In this document: in pieces, positions 1-43,552 of the stretch
Position numbering within the stretch: position 1 is the first letter of the stretch
Layout: each line of letters starts with the position of its first letter
From: Chinchilla lanigera
Taxonomy: Eukaryota; Chordata; Mammalia; Rodentia; Chinchillidae
Assembly: GCF_000276665.1 (NCBI RefSeq)
Contig: NW_004955477.1
Location: 238,733 to 302,732, forward strand
DNA length: 64,000 nt
Reading direction: 5' to 3'
Program-made: the position numbers and the translations under genes
The notes under the pieces: model-generated
The model's input: only the letters and a program-made list of their open reading frames with translations
Database searches by the model: none
Told to the model about the DNA's origin: nothing

Positions 1-399
1 AAAATTTACAGTGAATATACCCAGCAAACATCTGTATGTACAATACAATTAAATACTATGTGTGTTACAGTGGCACGAACCTCAAACAAACAATACACAA
101 GTGTTCTGGGAGTGGGGAAATCCTGTTTTAACTGTGCAGTTTGAGGAGACAAGAAGGGAGAAGTGAGAAAATGGGGAAATCAAATTCTTTCTTGATTCGG
201 TCCATGTAAATATATTCATAAAGGCTAAAAAAGGAAAGGGAGCTTCCCGTGGTGAAACAGATGGGAGGGTGGGGCCTTCCCAATTCTACCTGACCAAAAA
301 TTATAAAAGAAATTAATTTCATAGGCGAAGAAAAGATAAAAAGTGATAGAGGAGAATGGAAAGGAGAGGGAAGCAGAGGGGGCAACAGGGCATCACCCA

Positions 400-1185
400 T
401 ATTGAGGTGGAAAATTTACCATTTTAAACATTTTAAAGTGAAGTGTTGAGCAATGACATGTACATTCACAGTATTGTGCAACTATCATCGTGACCCATCT
501 CCAGAATGTTTTCACCAACCCACAAGGAAAGTATACACCTATTAAGTCTCCATTTGTCCCTTCCTCCAGTCTAAGGTAACCAACCATCACCCTACTTTCT
601 GTCTTGACAAATTTGACTATAGTAAATACCTCACATAAGGGGAATCACACAATGTTTGTCTATTTGTGACTGGTTTATTTCATTTAACGCAGATGTATGT
701 CTTCAAGGTTCATCCAGCATGTATCAGAATTTCTCTCTTTTTCAAGGCTGAATAATACTCCACAGTATGTACATATCAATTTGTTCATCTCTCCATGTAT
801 TATTGGGCATGAGTGGTTTCTACTTCTTGCAATTGTTAATAATGTTTTGTTGTACTGTTCCTGTTACCACTTTGAATTCTTTTCTGTATACATCCCCAAG
901 CAGAAATTCAAGATCATATGGTTAATTAAATGTTTAGTCTTTTAAGGTATTGTTATATTTTTTTTACTGCAACTGAATCCTTTTACCTTTCCACAACAAT
1001 GTACAAACTTCCAATTCCTCTATATCCACACAAACATTATTGTTTTGTGGGTTATTGGTTTTTTGGTTTTTTGATAAATAGCTAACCTAATAGGTACAAA
1101 GTAATACTTCATTGTGATTTTGATGTGCAATTTCCTAATGATTAATAATGCCGAACTGACAAATATTGTTATATATTATGTTTTG
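400..1185 (-). mobile_element. Ancient LINE-1 (L1M-type) 3' portion
   Basis: Matches the widely seen L1M 3' region on the minus strand, with blocks such as GACTGGTTTATTTCATTTAA, AAGGTTCATCCA and AAGGCTGAATAATACTCCA. Heavily diverged. Confidence 0.7.
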
Positions 1186-2097
1186 TACTGGCTTAAGGAA
1201 TTTCCAAGATTCTAGGATAATTTAACAATGTACATCAACAAATTTAATGGATAACTTCTAAATACTTACATAGTTTCTAAGAATTAACAGTAAAATCAAA
1301 ACATCACAACTTTCTTAGACATTTTTTATACCTTGTGATGTTTGTATTTATGCACTTTCTCAGTCTGCTATAAGGTTTGTATGTAACACGTAATTCTTTT
1401 TTTTTATAACACATAATTCTTAATTATCTCCTAGCTCTCTCTATGAAAGAACAGCTATTAATATGGATGGTTGGAACTATACTATTGGCAAAAATGAGAA
1501 ACATGGTATATATAAGGTAATGAGATGACACCTTGTTTTTAGGGAAAATAGGTGGCAGGTAAACTGTTCCAGGATATAAAAGCATAGTAAAACACAAAAC
1601 TTGAAAGCATACAGCAAATTGTACGGTGCGAGAAGTGAATTTTATTTGCCTTGGTTCATAATACCTGAATCTGAAAAGAAGCCATAATATATGTTAAAAT
1701 GGCTAATTTATTGTAGTTAGTTTTGAGGGACCCTTTCATCTGGGATATCCTTACTCTAATGAAAAAAATAAGGATCAGGGACTTGCCAAGTACCTTAAGT
1801 ACCCAAACTGAGAATTTCCAACTTCAGATTCAGTACTTTTCTCACTGGTCACTGCTTCTGTGGTACGCCATATGAAACAGAACCACAGGCTATTCAACAC
1901 AATGGATTAAAAGCTTTTCATAATTTACAAAACCAAAGGACGCATAAAGGAATGTATTTCTTGATGACATAATATTTAAGAATTTATGTTTCAAAAGAAG
2001 TGGATTTACTCTAACATTTACAACTTTAAACTAGGAGCATTATAATGATAAAAATTTTAATTTAATTTTAAATTTAATTAAAAATCTTAAATTTAAT

Positions 2098-2203
2098 TTT
2101 TTTGGGGGGGGTCAAACTCAGGACCTTGAGCTTCCAGGAATCAAACTCAGGACCTTGAGCTTCCCAGGCAGATGCTGTGCCACTGAGCTATCTCCCCAGC
2201 CCC
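2098..2203 (-). repeat. ID-like SINE with 29-bp internal tandem duplication
   Basis: Reverse-orientation tRNA-derived SINE (CTGAGCTATCTCCCCAGCCCC at the head). The segment TCAAACTCAGGACCTTGAGC is present twice, at 2,112 and 2,141, a duplication within the element. Confidence 0.8.
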
Positions 2204-2426
2204 TTAAATTTAATTTTAACTTTACAAAGATAAGGTAATTGGCACAGTGTTTATAGTATATATTTTAGTAAGTGTGACAAATAAGAAAAGCAGGTGCTTC
2301 TGCCTTTTAACTACAGAACAAATAGATCAATATCAAGATGCTAATCTGTCATGATTTTCTTTAATCTGACCTTTTAAAATTTTAAATAAAAAGAATTTTA
2401 GTAAAGAACTATAAAAATGGCTCACA

Positions 2427-2458
2427 ATCACTTCTCAGCCTTTTGGCTAAGATCAAGT
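2427..2458 (+). pseudogene. U2 snRNA 5'-end retropseudogene, tailless
   Basis: 32 bases match the 5' end of U2 (ATCRCTTCTCRGCCTTTTGG, then CTAAGATCAAGT) with two differences, both CpG-to-CpA. It is flanked by a perfect 14-bp duplication AAAATGGCTCACAA at 2,414-2,427 and 2,461-2,474. No poly(A) and no downstream U2 sequence. Too short to be expressed as U2. Confidence 0.88.
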
Positions 2459-3045
2459 ACAAAATGGCTCACAAAGACAAGTAACAGAATTGCAAACTCC
2501 TCAATTCTACAGACTAGTCAGTATTTACTGAGCACTACAACACATACCTTAGAACCCAGAGTTATTACTCTTATGTAAGTCCTCATTTAATGTCAGTCCA
2601 ATTTGAGACCCCTGTTTTTCCAATCTTTCTTATGGGGGAAAATATATCCCACAGTGACATCCCAGAATGAGAACTCAATGAATGCCAAGATCAAACAAGA
2701 CTGATGTCCCCATGGAAACTAATCCACCCAGGATTTACTATTCAAACATTCTCTGAAGCATTCATGCACATCTAATGGCCAATGAAAATTGTCAAGGAAG
2801 ATGACCCCAATTTTGAACATAGTTAAAAGGTCCTTGGAGTAATGGTGAATACTACTACTTGCTAAAGAAAGACTGATCCAGCAACAAGATATCTTAAATG
2901 GACTCATGCAAGAAAACTCATGAAGAAAAACCTTCAATGAGGCAATTTATGACATTTTTCTATTTAATGTGTGGTTTTCTGTTCTAACTGTGCTTTGTTT
3001 TATTATCAGACTTGGTTTTATTTATTTATTTTTTATTTATTTATT

Positions 3046-3125
3046 TTTCTTGGTACCGGGAATCAAACTCAGGACCTTGTGCTTGCCAGGCAGCACTTAT
3101 GCCACTGAGCTATATCCCCGGCCCA
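3046..3125 (-). repeat. ID-like SINE
   Basis: TGGTACCGGGAATCAAACTC, CTTGCCAGGCAGC, TGAGCTATATCCCCGGCCC. The tail side is a TTTA-rich run (3,019-3,046). Confidence 0.85.
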
Positions 3126-4489
3126 AACTCAGTTTTAGTATTTTTAACATATACGATTGGTTTCCAGGAAAGGACTTACAGCTGCTATAACTTCACATTG
3201 TAAAACATACATTTTCTACTTAATGTCTCAACTATCATGTGATATCCAAAAAAGTAACGAAAGTAAGTTCACTCATCTGCTAACCAACAGCAAGCCTCAG
3301 GAGTTACGCTTTGGCCAGCACACACAAGATGCCCATGTGCCACTCAGTGAGGTGAACAGTAGACAAGAAACAGTATCTTCAGTTACTTCTCTGAAACAGT
3401 ATCTTACTTCTCTGCCCTTGGCCTAACCATCTGCCCTAGCCAGAAATGCTCAAAAGCTTTTCAATCTACGCGAAGGAGAAAGAAATCAAATGATAATCCC
3501 AATGACTTTACACCAGAACTCTAACTGGTGCCTCTGGTCAACAGCCTGTTCAACGTCTGATTTAACAGTATGGGACTCGGCCTGAAAACCGTGAGTGTTT
3601 CCCAACTGACTATAAAAAAGAAACACAACCATACTTGTATTTCCTCTTTTGATCAATGCATCAAGTCTCAGCCTCACCATTTCTGATGATTCAGTACCAA
3701 CAGCAGACTGCTAACTATTCTCTAAAGACATCTATCCCTCCTTTAATTTTCTCTTTCTGTCTCAGTCCTAGTTCTTTAAACACAGATGGGCCTATGAAGC
3801 ATTAAACCAGAGACCAGATAAAACCTGCCCCAAAATAACCAGCAGTTCAATCTTCTTCCTAGCCTTATCTCCATAGCTCTCTGGATATCTGATTCTCACT
3901 GTCTTTCTTATTCAGTAAAACTGAGTTCTCTTCAGCAACCTGTGTCCACTTCATCTCTCCACTGCTACCTTTGTAGTTCCCTTCATTTCTACAGGACCCA
4001 GTTTAACAACCTTCCAAATTCTGGCCACTAGAGATGGCTTGATAACTATGGAACATCTCATGCTGATAGGAGATGGTACACGTGGTTATTCCCCCATCAA
4101 TAGCAAAATAAATACTCTCATTGGCTCTAAAGACAAAGACTGATATTACCTCCCATGCCACCTCTTCCAATCAATGCAAGCAAACGCACAGTTTCCCCGT
4201 AAGAAGCCAAGATGTTCTCACTCAAAACAAAAACAACACTTGCCAAGATCGTTTGCAAGCTATCAAGAATATTAATGGCTCATATTAGTTAATACTGAGT
4301 ATTGATAAAAAGTAATTAAGATATTAATGAAAATAGCTCCTTCAATACACAGTACTACCTGGGTGCCTTTTAAATTTGCGCGTAACACACAATCACAATT
4401 CAGGATATAGTGAAAGAAGCAGGGGGTCAAACTGATCTTTTCTACAATATTTTGAAATACTAAAAGAAGGATACTAAAAAAGATAATGA

Positions 4490-4720
4490 GAGAGACAATC
4501 ATTAAACAAGAGGAAGGAAAAAAAGAGGAGCAAGAGAGAGTGCAAGGGCAGGTGATCAGGGTACTCTATACACCGTGAAGTAAGAGTGAAGAGTGGGGTG
4601 AAAGGGAAGCGAGGGAGGTGGCTAAAGCACGTTAATGACACGTACAAACCTGCCAAAATGAAACCCATTAATCTTTATAACCAATATGCACTATTCTAAA
4701 AATGTAAGGGAAAACTACAC
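4490..4720 (+). mobile_element. Possible L1 3' UTR fragment
   Basis: Purine-rich stretch followed by AAATGAAACCCATTAATC and a TATGCACTATTCT-like end, resembling rodent L1 3' ends. No tail or duplication is identifiable. Confidence 0.35.
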
Positions 4721-4754
4721 GTTAACGTCATAAAATCACTCATTTTAGTATCGA

Positions 4755-5425
4755 ATTCTATGGTTTCCAACAAATTTGTAGAATTATAAAATTATCACAA
4801 AGCAATTTTAGAACATTCTGCTACCCCACCTATTCCCCCAAGTCCATCTGCAGTCAGCACTCTACTCCTACCCCTACACCCAGGACCCACTGATCTGTCT
4901 TCCAACTATACACTTTGCTTTTATGAATAACTCATATAAACAGAAACACACAGTATGTAGTCTCCTGTGCTTGGCTTATTTTACCTTGCACATCTCTAAG
5001 GTTCATCCATGTTGTAGCATGTGTCAGTAATTTATTCCCTTTTACTGCAAAGTAGTATTCTACTATATGTACTGCATTTTATTTATTCATTCATCAACTG
5101 ACAGATGTGATTTTTTTTCCAGTGTTTGGTTATTATGAATAATGCTGTTATTAGCATTCATACACATGGATGCATATTTTCATTTCACTTAGGTATATTC
5201 CTAGGACTATTAAATCTGGATCATACAGTAACTTCTTTAATATTTTGAGAAACTGAATTATCATTGCATCATTTCATATTCCCACCAGCAACATATGATA
5301 GTCCTAATTTCTCCGCATCTTGCCACTACTTGTTATTGTTTGTGTAACAATTTAGTGGGTTTGTGGCGGTTTCTCATTGTAATTTTGATTTCCCTTTCCC
5401 TAATGAAATGATTCTAAGCACCTGT
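4755..5425 (-). mobile_element. Ancient LINE-1 (L1M-type) 3' portion
   Basis: Same type and orientation as the 0.4-1.2 kb fragment (AAGGTTCATCCATGTTGTAG, GAATAATGCTGTTATTAGCA). A different insertion, ending at the B1 at 5,431. Confidence 0.7.
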
Positions 5426-5430
5426 TCTGT

Positions 5431-5578
5431 TTTTGGCGGAGCACAGGTGGGGGGTTGACAAGGTCTCATTATGTATTTCAAGCTGGCCTTGAACTCACTA
5501 TGTAGCCCAGGCTGGCCTCAAACCCCCAGCAATCCTCCTAGTGCTGTGATTACAAGCATGCACCACCATGTCCAGCTT
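5431..5578 (-). repeat. B1 SINE
   Basis: AAGCTGGCCTTGAACTCACT, ATGTAGCCCAGGCTGGCCTC, and AAGCATGCACCACCATG. It carries the second CTGGCCT repeat typical of the B1 type in this genome. Confidence 0.88.
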
Positions 5579-5974
5579 GCTAAGCCCCTTTTCATGTGCT
5601 TATCAGTCACTTGTACTTCTTTGGAGAAAGCTGTACCAGAGTCTTCAACTATCCCTGTAGACCTGACTACTCTCTTTAGTTCTTTGAGTTTTCAAATCAT
5701 GCATTTTGAGACTCTTAGTTAATGTATCACACTATATGTTACTATGTTTTCTTAAAATGAACTGATATCGTTATCACCATGAAACATCTTTCCTCTGTCT
5801 TTGTCTTAAAGTCTACTCTTCTGATACCGGTGTGAAGAGAGCTAAGCGACCTTGTTATGGTTGGTATTTATCTTTTGGTGGTATCACCTTGCTCTAGCCT
5901 ATCCATGCCTTCATAGTAAGGCCTTACCTTCTTTTATCTAGTCTGAATATCTGTGACTTTAGAATGTTTAGACC

Positions 5975-6125
5975 TGCTGTATAACAGTACAGTCACTGGT
6001 AACATGTAGATATTTACATTTAATTAAAACATTAAAGAATTTCAAATTCAGCTGCTAAATACCTGTATAGCTATGTCTGACCACTGGCTACTATTCTGGA
6101 CAGTATAAATATAGAATTCTATATA
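5975..6125. mobile_element. hAT-type non-autonomous DNA transposon fragment
   Basis: Internal part of a common mammalian MER element (ACATGTAGATATTTACATTTAA, TTCAAATTCAG, GACCACTGGCTACTATTCTGG), diverged. Confidence 0.5.
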
Positions 6126-6351
6126 CCACTTTTATACACCAGAGTTTTAATTTCAACCTTTTATAATTAACATGATGATCACTACAGTTATATTTAAGAG
6201 GACTGTCTTGCAATTTACTTTCTATTTGTAACACTTGTTTTTTGTTCACATTCCCTTCTTATCTGTTGTTAGACTGAAAATGTTTTATCGCTGCATGTTA
6301 TATTAACTCTACCTCTTTGTATTTCCTTCTTTCCTTTTTTAAGGCTGGTTT

Positions 6352-6575
6352 AGGGCAAAGGTTCTCAACAAGGAACAATTTTGCCCCCTAGGGACATCTG
6401 GCAAACTCTGGAGACATTTTACGGCAATTTGGGAAAGAAAAAGGTGCTACTGGCATCTAGTGGGCAGAAAGCAGAAATGCAGCCAAGTTTCCTACAAAGT
6501 GCAGGACAGCTCCTTACAACTAAGAATTATCCAGCCCAAGATGCCAACAGTGTCAAGATAGGCTGCTCTAAGGTT
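6352..6575 (+). mobile_element. hAT-Charlie-type DNA transposon (MER family)
   Basis: Contains GGTTCTCAACAAGGAACAATT, TTTTGCCCCCTAGGGACATCT, GGCATCTAGTGGGCAGA and GAATTATCCAGCCCAAGATG in consensus order, nearly full length apart from the 3' inverted end. Confidence 0.7.
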
Positions 6576-6675
6576 TACTAAATATATCTCTATATTATCA
6601 GTGTCTTCCTACAAATAATACTATATCTCCTAATGGAATGTAAAAACCTTACGACTAAAATAAAAAAATCTATCA

Positions 6676-6832
6676 ACGAGACGTGGTGGCATACACCTGT
6701 AATCCCAGCATTTGGGAGGCTGAAGCAGGAGGACTGCTGTCAATTCGAGGCCAGCTTGGGCTACATGATGAGGTCAAGAATGGCCTGAACTACCTAGCAA
6801 GATCCTGTCTCAAAACAACAACAACAAAAAAA
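6676..6832 (+). repeat. B1 SINE
   Basis: GACGTGGTGGCATACACCTG, TAATCCCAGCATTTGGGAGG, GCCTGAACTACCTAGCAAGA, then a CAACAACAA tail. First of two B1s side by side. Confidence 0.9.
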
Positions 6833-6844
6833 GAATCTTACAGC

Positions 6845-7003
6845 AGAGCTGGGCGTAGTAGCATGTGCCTGTAATTCCCAGCACTTGGGAGGCTGAAGTA
6901 GGATTGCTGTGATTTTGAGGCCAGCCTGGGGTTACAAAATGAGTTCAAGGCCATCCTGAACTGCATACTGAAACCCTATCTCAAAAAAACAAACAAACAA
7001 AAA
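6845..7003 (+). repeat. B1 SINE with target duplication
   Basis: Inserted 3' of the previous B1. Flanked by AATCTTACAGCAG on both sides (6,833 and 7,002), so it came from a separate insertion. Tail AAACAAACAAACAAAA. Confidence 0.92.
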
Positions 7004-7132
7004 ATCTTACAGCAGTATTCATTACATTTCTTCCTTCCTATCTTGTTATTGTTGCTATATACTAGTAACTATGCTATTGAGCACCTAGCTAATCTAATCT
7101 GTCTCTCATTTTTTTCATAAGGGGTAGATATT

Positions 7133-7312
7133 CTTTGAGGCACAGTGATGCATACCTATAATCCCAGCACTTGGGGAGGAGACTACGGCAAAAGGATGCA
7201 AGTTCAAGTCCTACCAGGCCAATTTAGCAAGACTTTGTCTCAAAAAATGTCTAGGGATGTAGCTCAGTGGTAGGGTGGCCCTGGGTTTGACCCTCAGTGG
7301 TACACACAAAAG
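7133..7312 (+). repeat. B1+ID dimeric SINE
   Basis: A B1-like left half (GGCACAGTGATGCATACCTA) ends CTCAAAAAATG and is followed directly by an ID-like right half (GGATGTAGCTCAGTGGTAGG, GGTTTGACCCTCAGTGGTAC). Old, diverged; resembles the B1-dID arrangement. Confidence 0.7.
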
Positions 7313-8571
7313 AAGTAGTCATTCTGTAAGAATTAATGTACAAAAAGTGCTAAGTACAGTTCCTGTATGTGACAGCTACTAACTCTCAAAGAGTAATTGT
7401 TATAATCATTAACACAAAAATTTTAACTGGTCTGAAATGAAGGCACAGAAAGACATACAGAACTAAAGAGAAACCGAAATGACCTACATCCACACAAGGT
7501 TTCACATTTGCCACAAATGCCCCTAGGGTAACTCTACCTTAAAGCAATGACGAGACTGGACTCTACTGGACTGGCTGGCAAAGCCTGACTTCGAAGAGAA
7601 TTTCAAGAATCTTTTGGCCTCTGATATATAATCCCTTTTATTTATCTACATTTAATTGAAGACATCTGTAAGTGGTGCCACACAAAATGTAATTCAGACT
7701 CAGAACTGTCAATAAAAATGTCTGTAAGGCAGAGGTCCGATGTAAACCTAGCAGGGGAGTACACATCAGCAGCTACAGAGCCACACTAAATTAGGAATAG
7801 AATGGAAATATGTTGCCTGACTTGACGAGGTGATAAAAGCTCTTTTCCCATAAAGCTTAATGAGCGCTATTAGTCTTCAGCTTACAGGAATGTAAAAGGG
7901 TCAGCCCCACAGAGGGAAGTAACTGACTCTCCACACATGGTCTATTCAAATGACAACATATCAAATTACTGATGTAATTACTATAACCTGACAATTTCAT
8001 TAGATTCATGTGGCAGTTAACTTTAGGTCTTACAACAAAGGGACATGGTTCATTCACAGGAGGTTTCTGGAACAAAGTAAAGTTTAAGGTCAGTTTCATT
8101 TTCAACTGCAAGACTCAGTTTATTGTATCAGAATTATTTTTCTTTTCTTCAAAATTAAGGAAAATGTTGGGTACCTCCCACATTTGTAATTTTCCTTCTC
8201 TAGCTAAAATGTAAATTTAATGGCACATTTCAATATTCAAAGACGTCCAATATTCTACTGCCTTTGCTCTGAAGCACTGTGTGGTGACCAAAGTAGGGAA
8301 CCCTGAGCTCAGCTGATGCTGAAAGAGAATTGGGGACAGTTGCCACTCACTACGCTATCAGGCGGCCCTGTGCAATTCCAAGTTAGAGAAATATCAATAG
8401 AAAGGATTCGGAGTATTTCCTATCCAAACAAAGAGAGGCTCACTGGTCACCTTTAAATCATTCTTTTCCTCCACATCCGTAAGCCAAGTAATAAAAAAGA
8501 TCAACTTAACCAAGGTAAAATACACCTTCAAGTCATCAAGCAGAGAAAGCGATCAGAAAATGACAGAAACA

Positions 8572-8668
8572 GGGGCTGAGGATTTAGCTCAGCGGCAAAA
8601 GCGCCTGCCTGGCAAGCGCAAGGTCGTGAGTTCGGTTCCCGGTACCGGAGAAAAACCAAAAAAAAAGA
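8572..8668 (+). repeat. ID-like SINE
   Basis: Near-consensus copy (TTTAGCTCAGCGGCAAAAGC, box B GAGTTCGGTTCCC, end GGTACCGGAG). Imperfect 15-bp flanks GAAAATGACAGAAAC / GAAAGTGAGAGAAAC. The pol III A and B boxes are intact, so it is probably young. Confidence 0.93.
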
Positions 8669-9004
8669 AAGTGAGAGAAACTATTACTAAATTTTGATCG
8701 TGATACTTTTCCTATTTTTCACCAAAGATTAAAGCTTCCACACATATACTGGGATATTTAACCAGAGTAGTAAGACACAATTTAAAAATAAGATATTTGC
8801 TTATACATGTAGCAGGTATACCTCAAGCCCTATGTATAACTGAGAGCATCCAAAAATGAAAAACAAAGCTCTCAATCATAAGTAGCTACAATCAAATTGG
8901 GAAGGCTGTTTAACTTCATTAAATGTAAATATTATACCTTGACTGCTATTGGCTGAGTCCTGCCTAATTATCAATAAAAGACTGCTACTCTCAATCTAAC
9001 CCAA

Positions 9005-9085
9005 GACCATTCATTAATTTGTTCATTCATTCACCCAATAAATATTTATTAAATTAGCGCCTGCTCTGCACTACTGACTATGCGA
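9005..9085 (-). repeat. L2/MIR3-type 3' end
   Basis: TTCATTCATTCACCCAATAA, ATATTTATTAAATTAGCGCC is the reverse of the usual GTGCTCAATAAATRTTTGTTGAATG end. Confidence 0.45.
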
Positions 9086-9483
9086 AGAATAGAAACACAA
9101 GAAAACAGGAAATTACAGTAGAGAGAATTTTGCTAGTGAGCTTTACTTCGAAGTGTTTTGCAGTTGGTTAATAAATCTAATTGTTACTTGCCCATCAAGT
9201 GGAAGACCAGCTCTGCCCTTGTTACTGACTCCGTGTGGAGGGAGGGCAACTCATTCTAACTGCCATCTGCTAAGAACCCTTATTCCTGGTCACAGTAAGC
9301 CCTGCTGAAGTTGTTTGACATCTGCAAATACTGATTTTAAGAACTATTAACAAAAAATGCCAATGTACCTCTACCTACTGTGGGTCTTTTATTCAAAGAG
9401 TAAAACAACTTTAATAACCTGTAATTGATAGGAACATTTTGTGTATCTTTTTCCCAACTAATTTATAAGCATTTAAACTGTTG

Positions 9484-9627
9484 GTTTTTTTTGGTTTTGG
9501 GGGTTTTTTGGTCTTTTTTGAGACATGATCTCACTATGCAGTTCAGGCTGGCCTTGAACTCACAATGATCCTCCTCTCTCAGCCTCCCAAGTGCTGGGAT
9601 TACAGGCATGTGCCACCACACCTGTCT
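9484..9627 (-). repeat. B1 SINE
   Basis: AGTTCAGGCTGGCCTTGAAC, AGTGCTGGGATTACAGGCAT, GTGCCACCACACC; single inner segment, preceded by a mixed T/G tail. Confidence 0.9.
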
Positions 9628-9639
9628 TTAAATTGTCTT

Positions 9640-10120
9640 TAAAGTGAGATTTGCATGTACAATTTTGCATCCTGCTTCTATCTCCTAATATAGCAAAGAT
9701 ATTTTACATTTATTCACTAATATATACTCAAGAGAACATGCACTTTTCTTTTTCATGCGTTCGTGGTTTTCATTTAAATGGATGTAGTATTCTAGCATAT
9801 GGTTTGGTAAGGAATTATTTGCCCATTTACTACTGTTAAGACATTTAGGTTGCTTACAATTTTTCACCATTATAAATAATGCTGTAATAAACATTGTTAG
9901 ACAAATACTGTCTCCGCTTTTGATTATCTCTCTGGCAGTGGTTTTTAGAACACAATTATTCAGCCATAAGGTATGAATGTATATAAAGCCTTTAATGTGT
10001 ATGGCCAAACGGCCTGCTTTCATAAAAGATGAAGTTCATAAACATCCCATTTCATCACATCTTATCATTTAAAAAAAAAAAAACAACCTTCACAGGTAAT
10101 AGATTACATACCATTATCAT
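9640..10120 (-). mobile_element. Ancient LINE-1 fragment
   Basis: Contains TTTAGGTTGCTTACAATTTT, CACCATTATAAATAATGCTG, typical of L1M 3' regions on the minus strand. Starts directly after a B1. Confidence 0.55.
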
Positions 10121-10563
10121 TTTAAACTATATTTCTTTGATTACTAATAGGGTTAAACTTTTGAAACATACTGACTACCTCTTATATTTTACCTCATCCA
10201 CTACTTGGTAAAATCCAACCAAATTTTGAGTAAAAGAAAACAGTATTTTTTCTTGATTCTGAAAGGTCGTCACATTCAACATAATAAGACTTTTATCATA
10301 CTTTCCCCAAGCTGCCATTTACCTATATTTATTTGCATGTACAAAACTGTATCTTTACATAATCAAATTAATTTTTTTATTCTTTCTCCTATAAATTTCC
10401 TTCTGCTTCTGCAGTTAAAAACTAAAGAGCAAATTATAAAATTTATACAAATTCCTTCTGGATTGGGTTTTCCTTTACATCTAACTCTTACTTAAAATTC
10501 TATTTTTCAGGCACTATTTCAATGTTTACCATAAATCACTTCATTTAAATTTAATAACCTTGA

Positions 10564-10665
10564 GGGGGCTGGAGATTTAGCTCAGCAGCAAAGCGCCTGC
10601 CTGGCAAGCGCAAGGTCATGAGTTCGGTTCCCAGTACTGGAGAAAAACCAAAAAAAAATTAAAAA
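10564..10665 (+). repeat. ID-like SINE with target duplication
   Basis: Flanked by a perfect 17-bp duplication AAATTTAATAACCTTGA, ending at 10,564 and starting again near 10,680, after the A-rich tail. Confidence 0.94.
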
Positions 10666-10689
10666 ATTTTTAAAAAAATAAATTTAATA

Positions 10690-10815
10690 ACCTTGAAAGT
10701 ATTTTCTCCATTTTTAGGTTGGAAAACAGTACTTCAGAAGACTTGAATAACTTGCACACAGGCCATCTAAGTTTCTCTTATTTCAAAGCCCAGAATCTTT
10801 CCACTGTATCATTTT
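10690..10815 (-). repeat. MIR remnant
   Basis: Minus-strand MIR layout: TCCATTTTTAGGTTGGAAA, ACTTGAATAACTTGC, ending AAGCCCAGAATCTTTCC. Diverged. Confidence 0.45.
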
Positions 10816-11199
10816 TCCCCTTGACACTAGATAATTAGAAAATATGGTACCAAACCCGGATGGTACCAGCCTCTGCAGTCTTGTCTGTTTCTCCTGGTGA
10901 TCACTCAACCTGGCCAGTAATAGTTGCAAAAATCAAATGAACACAAGGTTATAGAAGCATAAAAAGGAACTGCCTATGTGTGGAGAGGTTAAGGATGAGC
11001 TCACAAGGACATACTATTGAGTTTAATGTTAAAGAGGAGCATGATTTGAGCTTGCTGGGAATGGGGAAATGGAGCTTAAAGTGAAATAAGAGACACAAAG
11101 GAAAGAACAAGTGAAAGGCAAGCAAGAAACAGTGAGAACGTGTATTACAGGGTCTCGATAGCACAGTTTACTCTTGCTTCCATGAGGCAGTTTCACTTG

Positions 11200-11345
11200 C
11201 CTCATTGAAGAGGAAGGAATTATTGCTTGAATTTTAAAGATAAGAAAACTGAGGCTCAGGGAAGTTGTGCTTTGCCCCATGTCACAAGGCTAATAAGTGA
11301 CAACATGCTCTTAAACTGAAGTCTGGTGCTAAGTCTAATCATCTC
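11200..11345 (-). repeat. MIR
   Basis: GATAAGAAAACTGAGGCTCA, GGGAAGTTGTGC, CATGTCACAAGGCTAATAAG is a good reverse-orientation MIR core. Confidence 0.7.
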
Positions 11346-11588
11346 TTCACATGGTTTCCTCCCCTTCTCTGTTTTGTCTTCCCACTCTTGCTGATTACCT
11401 ACAAGTGCTTCTGTAACCACAGCTCACAATGACATCTGGTTCTGTAACAGTTTTTCTTTATCTCACAATTTTATCACTAAATGCTTGGTTCTATACTGAA
11501 TATAAAGATGAGGATTAAATAAAAATAGAGTGCCCAGAGCATTGCCTGTTATAATACAAGCTCCTCTCCGATCACTTCGTGGGGTTTT

Positions 11589-11683
11589 GGATTTTTTTTT
11601 TTTTTTTTTGTACCAGGAATCAAACTCAGGACCTTGCATTTGCCAGGCAGGCACTTGTGCCTCTGAGCTATATCCCAAGCCCA
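11589..11683 (-). repeat. ID-like SINE
   Basis: 20-T run, then TACCAGGAATCAAACTCAGG and TGAGCTATATCCCAAGCCCA. The ATATAGCTCA box A marks the older subfamily. Confidence 0.88.
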
Positions 11684-12008
11684 CTTGGTGCATTTTTAAA
11701 TGGCCTCTCAAACCAAGTCAAAATTCCTTAATGACAACTTTTCCCTGTGATTTCTCCAGCTCTCTTTTAACATGAGGATAATTTATACAGAGTTAAATAA
11801 ACAAATTATAGGAGTAATAGAAATACAACAGCCTTACTTCTAGAAAATTTTACCAAAATAAGGCTTTATTCATCCCACTGCTGATACTGAAAAATATGTC
11901 AGTTCAAAATCATCACTCCTAAATTATCAAGTAAATGCTTAATGAAAGAAACCAATAGTGATGCTTAATCAGCTATTCTAGTATTACAGTCAGTGAGTAA
12001 ACTCTTAC

Positions 12009-43141
<31,133 letters not shown>

Positions 43142-43552
43142 GGCCGCCGCAGGGTCGATACTACGGGCCGGCCCCGCCTCTCGGCGCCCGGGGCTGACTC
43201 GGCGGAGTGTGGAGGCCGGAGCGGGAGGGGTGCCGGCGCTTCCCGCTCCCCAGGTGGGTGCTCATCGTGCCTTCTGAGCCGGTGTTTGGCTGCACACCGG
43301 ATCACCAGTCCTTTGCACAACTGCACGTTATCAGCCCATTTCATGGATGAGGAAGTTGACTCTCCCAGTCAGTTTCACCTTAGTCATGAGAAACTTCCCA
43401 TTCACTGAGTCGTAGCCTGCGAGTCTCAGGTTGAAAATTTCCTTCATATCAGCAGGCTTAAATGCCCATAGTTATGGAGACATAAACAGGCATTCTGTGA
43501 GTGCTGAGAGTTCGCCAATGGAAAACTTAACACTTTTAAGGAAACAATCATA

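Larger units (their letters stand above)
1..12008 (-). other. ATE1: ATE1 intron 8 (left part)
   Basis: No ATE1 exon 9 is found, so it lies off the left edge. Holds three old L1 pieces, hAT remnants, six B1-family and four ID-like SINEs, and the U2 fragment. About 2.5-3.0 kb and 3.2-4.3 kb contain unique or unclassified old sequence with no gene I can support, and 7.3-8.5 kb likewise. Confidence 0.85.

Noticed and set aside
2719..2937. 72-codon minus-strand frame
   Set aside because: Neither strand gives a recognisable protein and there are no exon borders.
8572..8668. ID-like SINE read as a tRNA gene
   Set aside because: Boxes A and B are tRNA-like, but dozens of copies with A-tails and target duplications show that it is a SINE.
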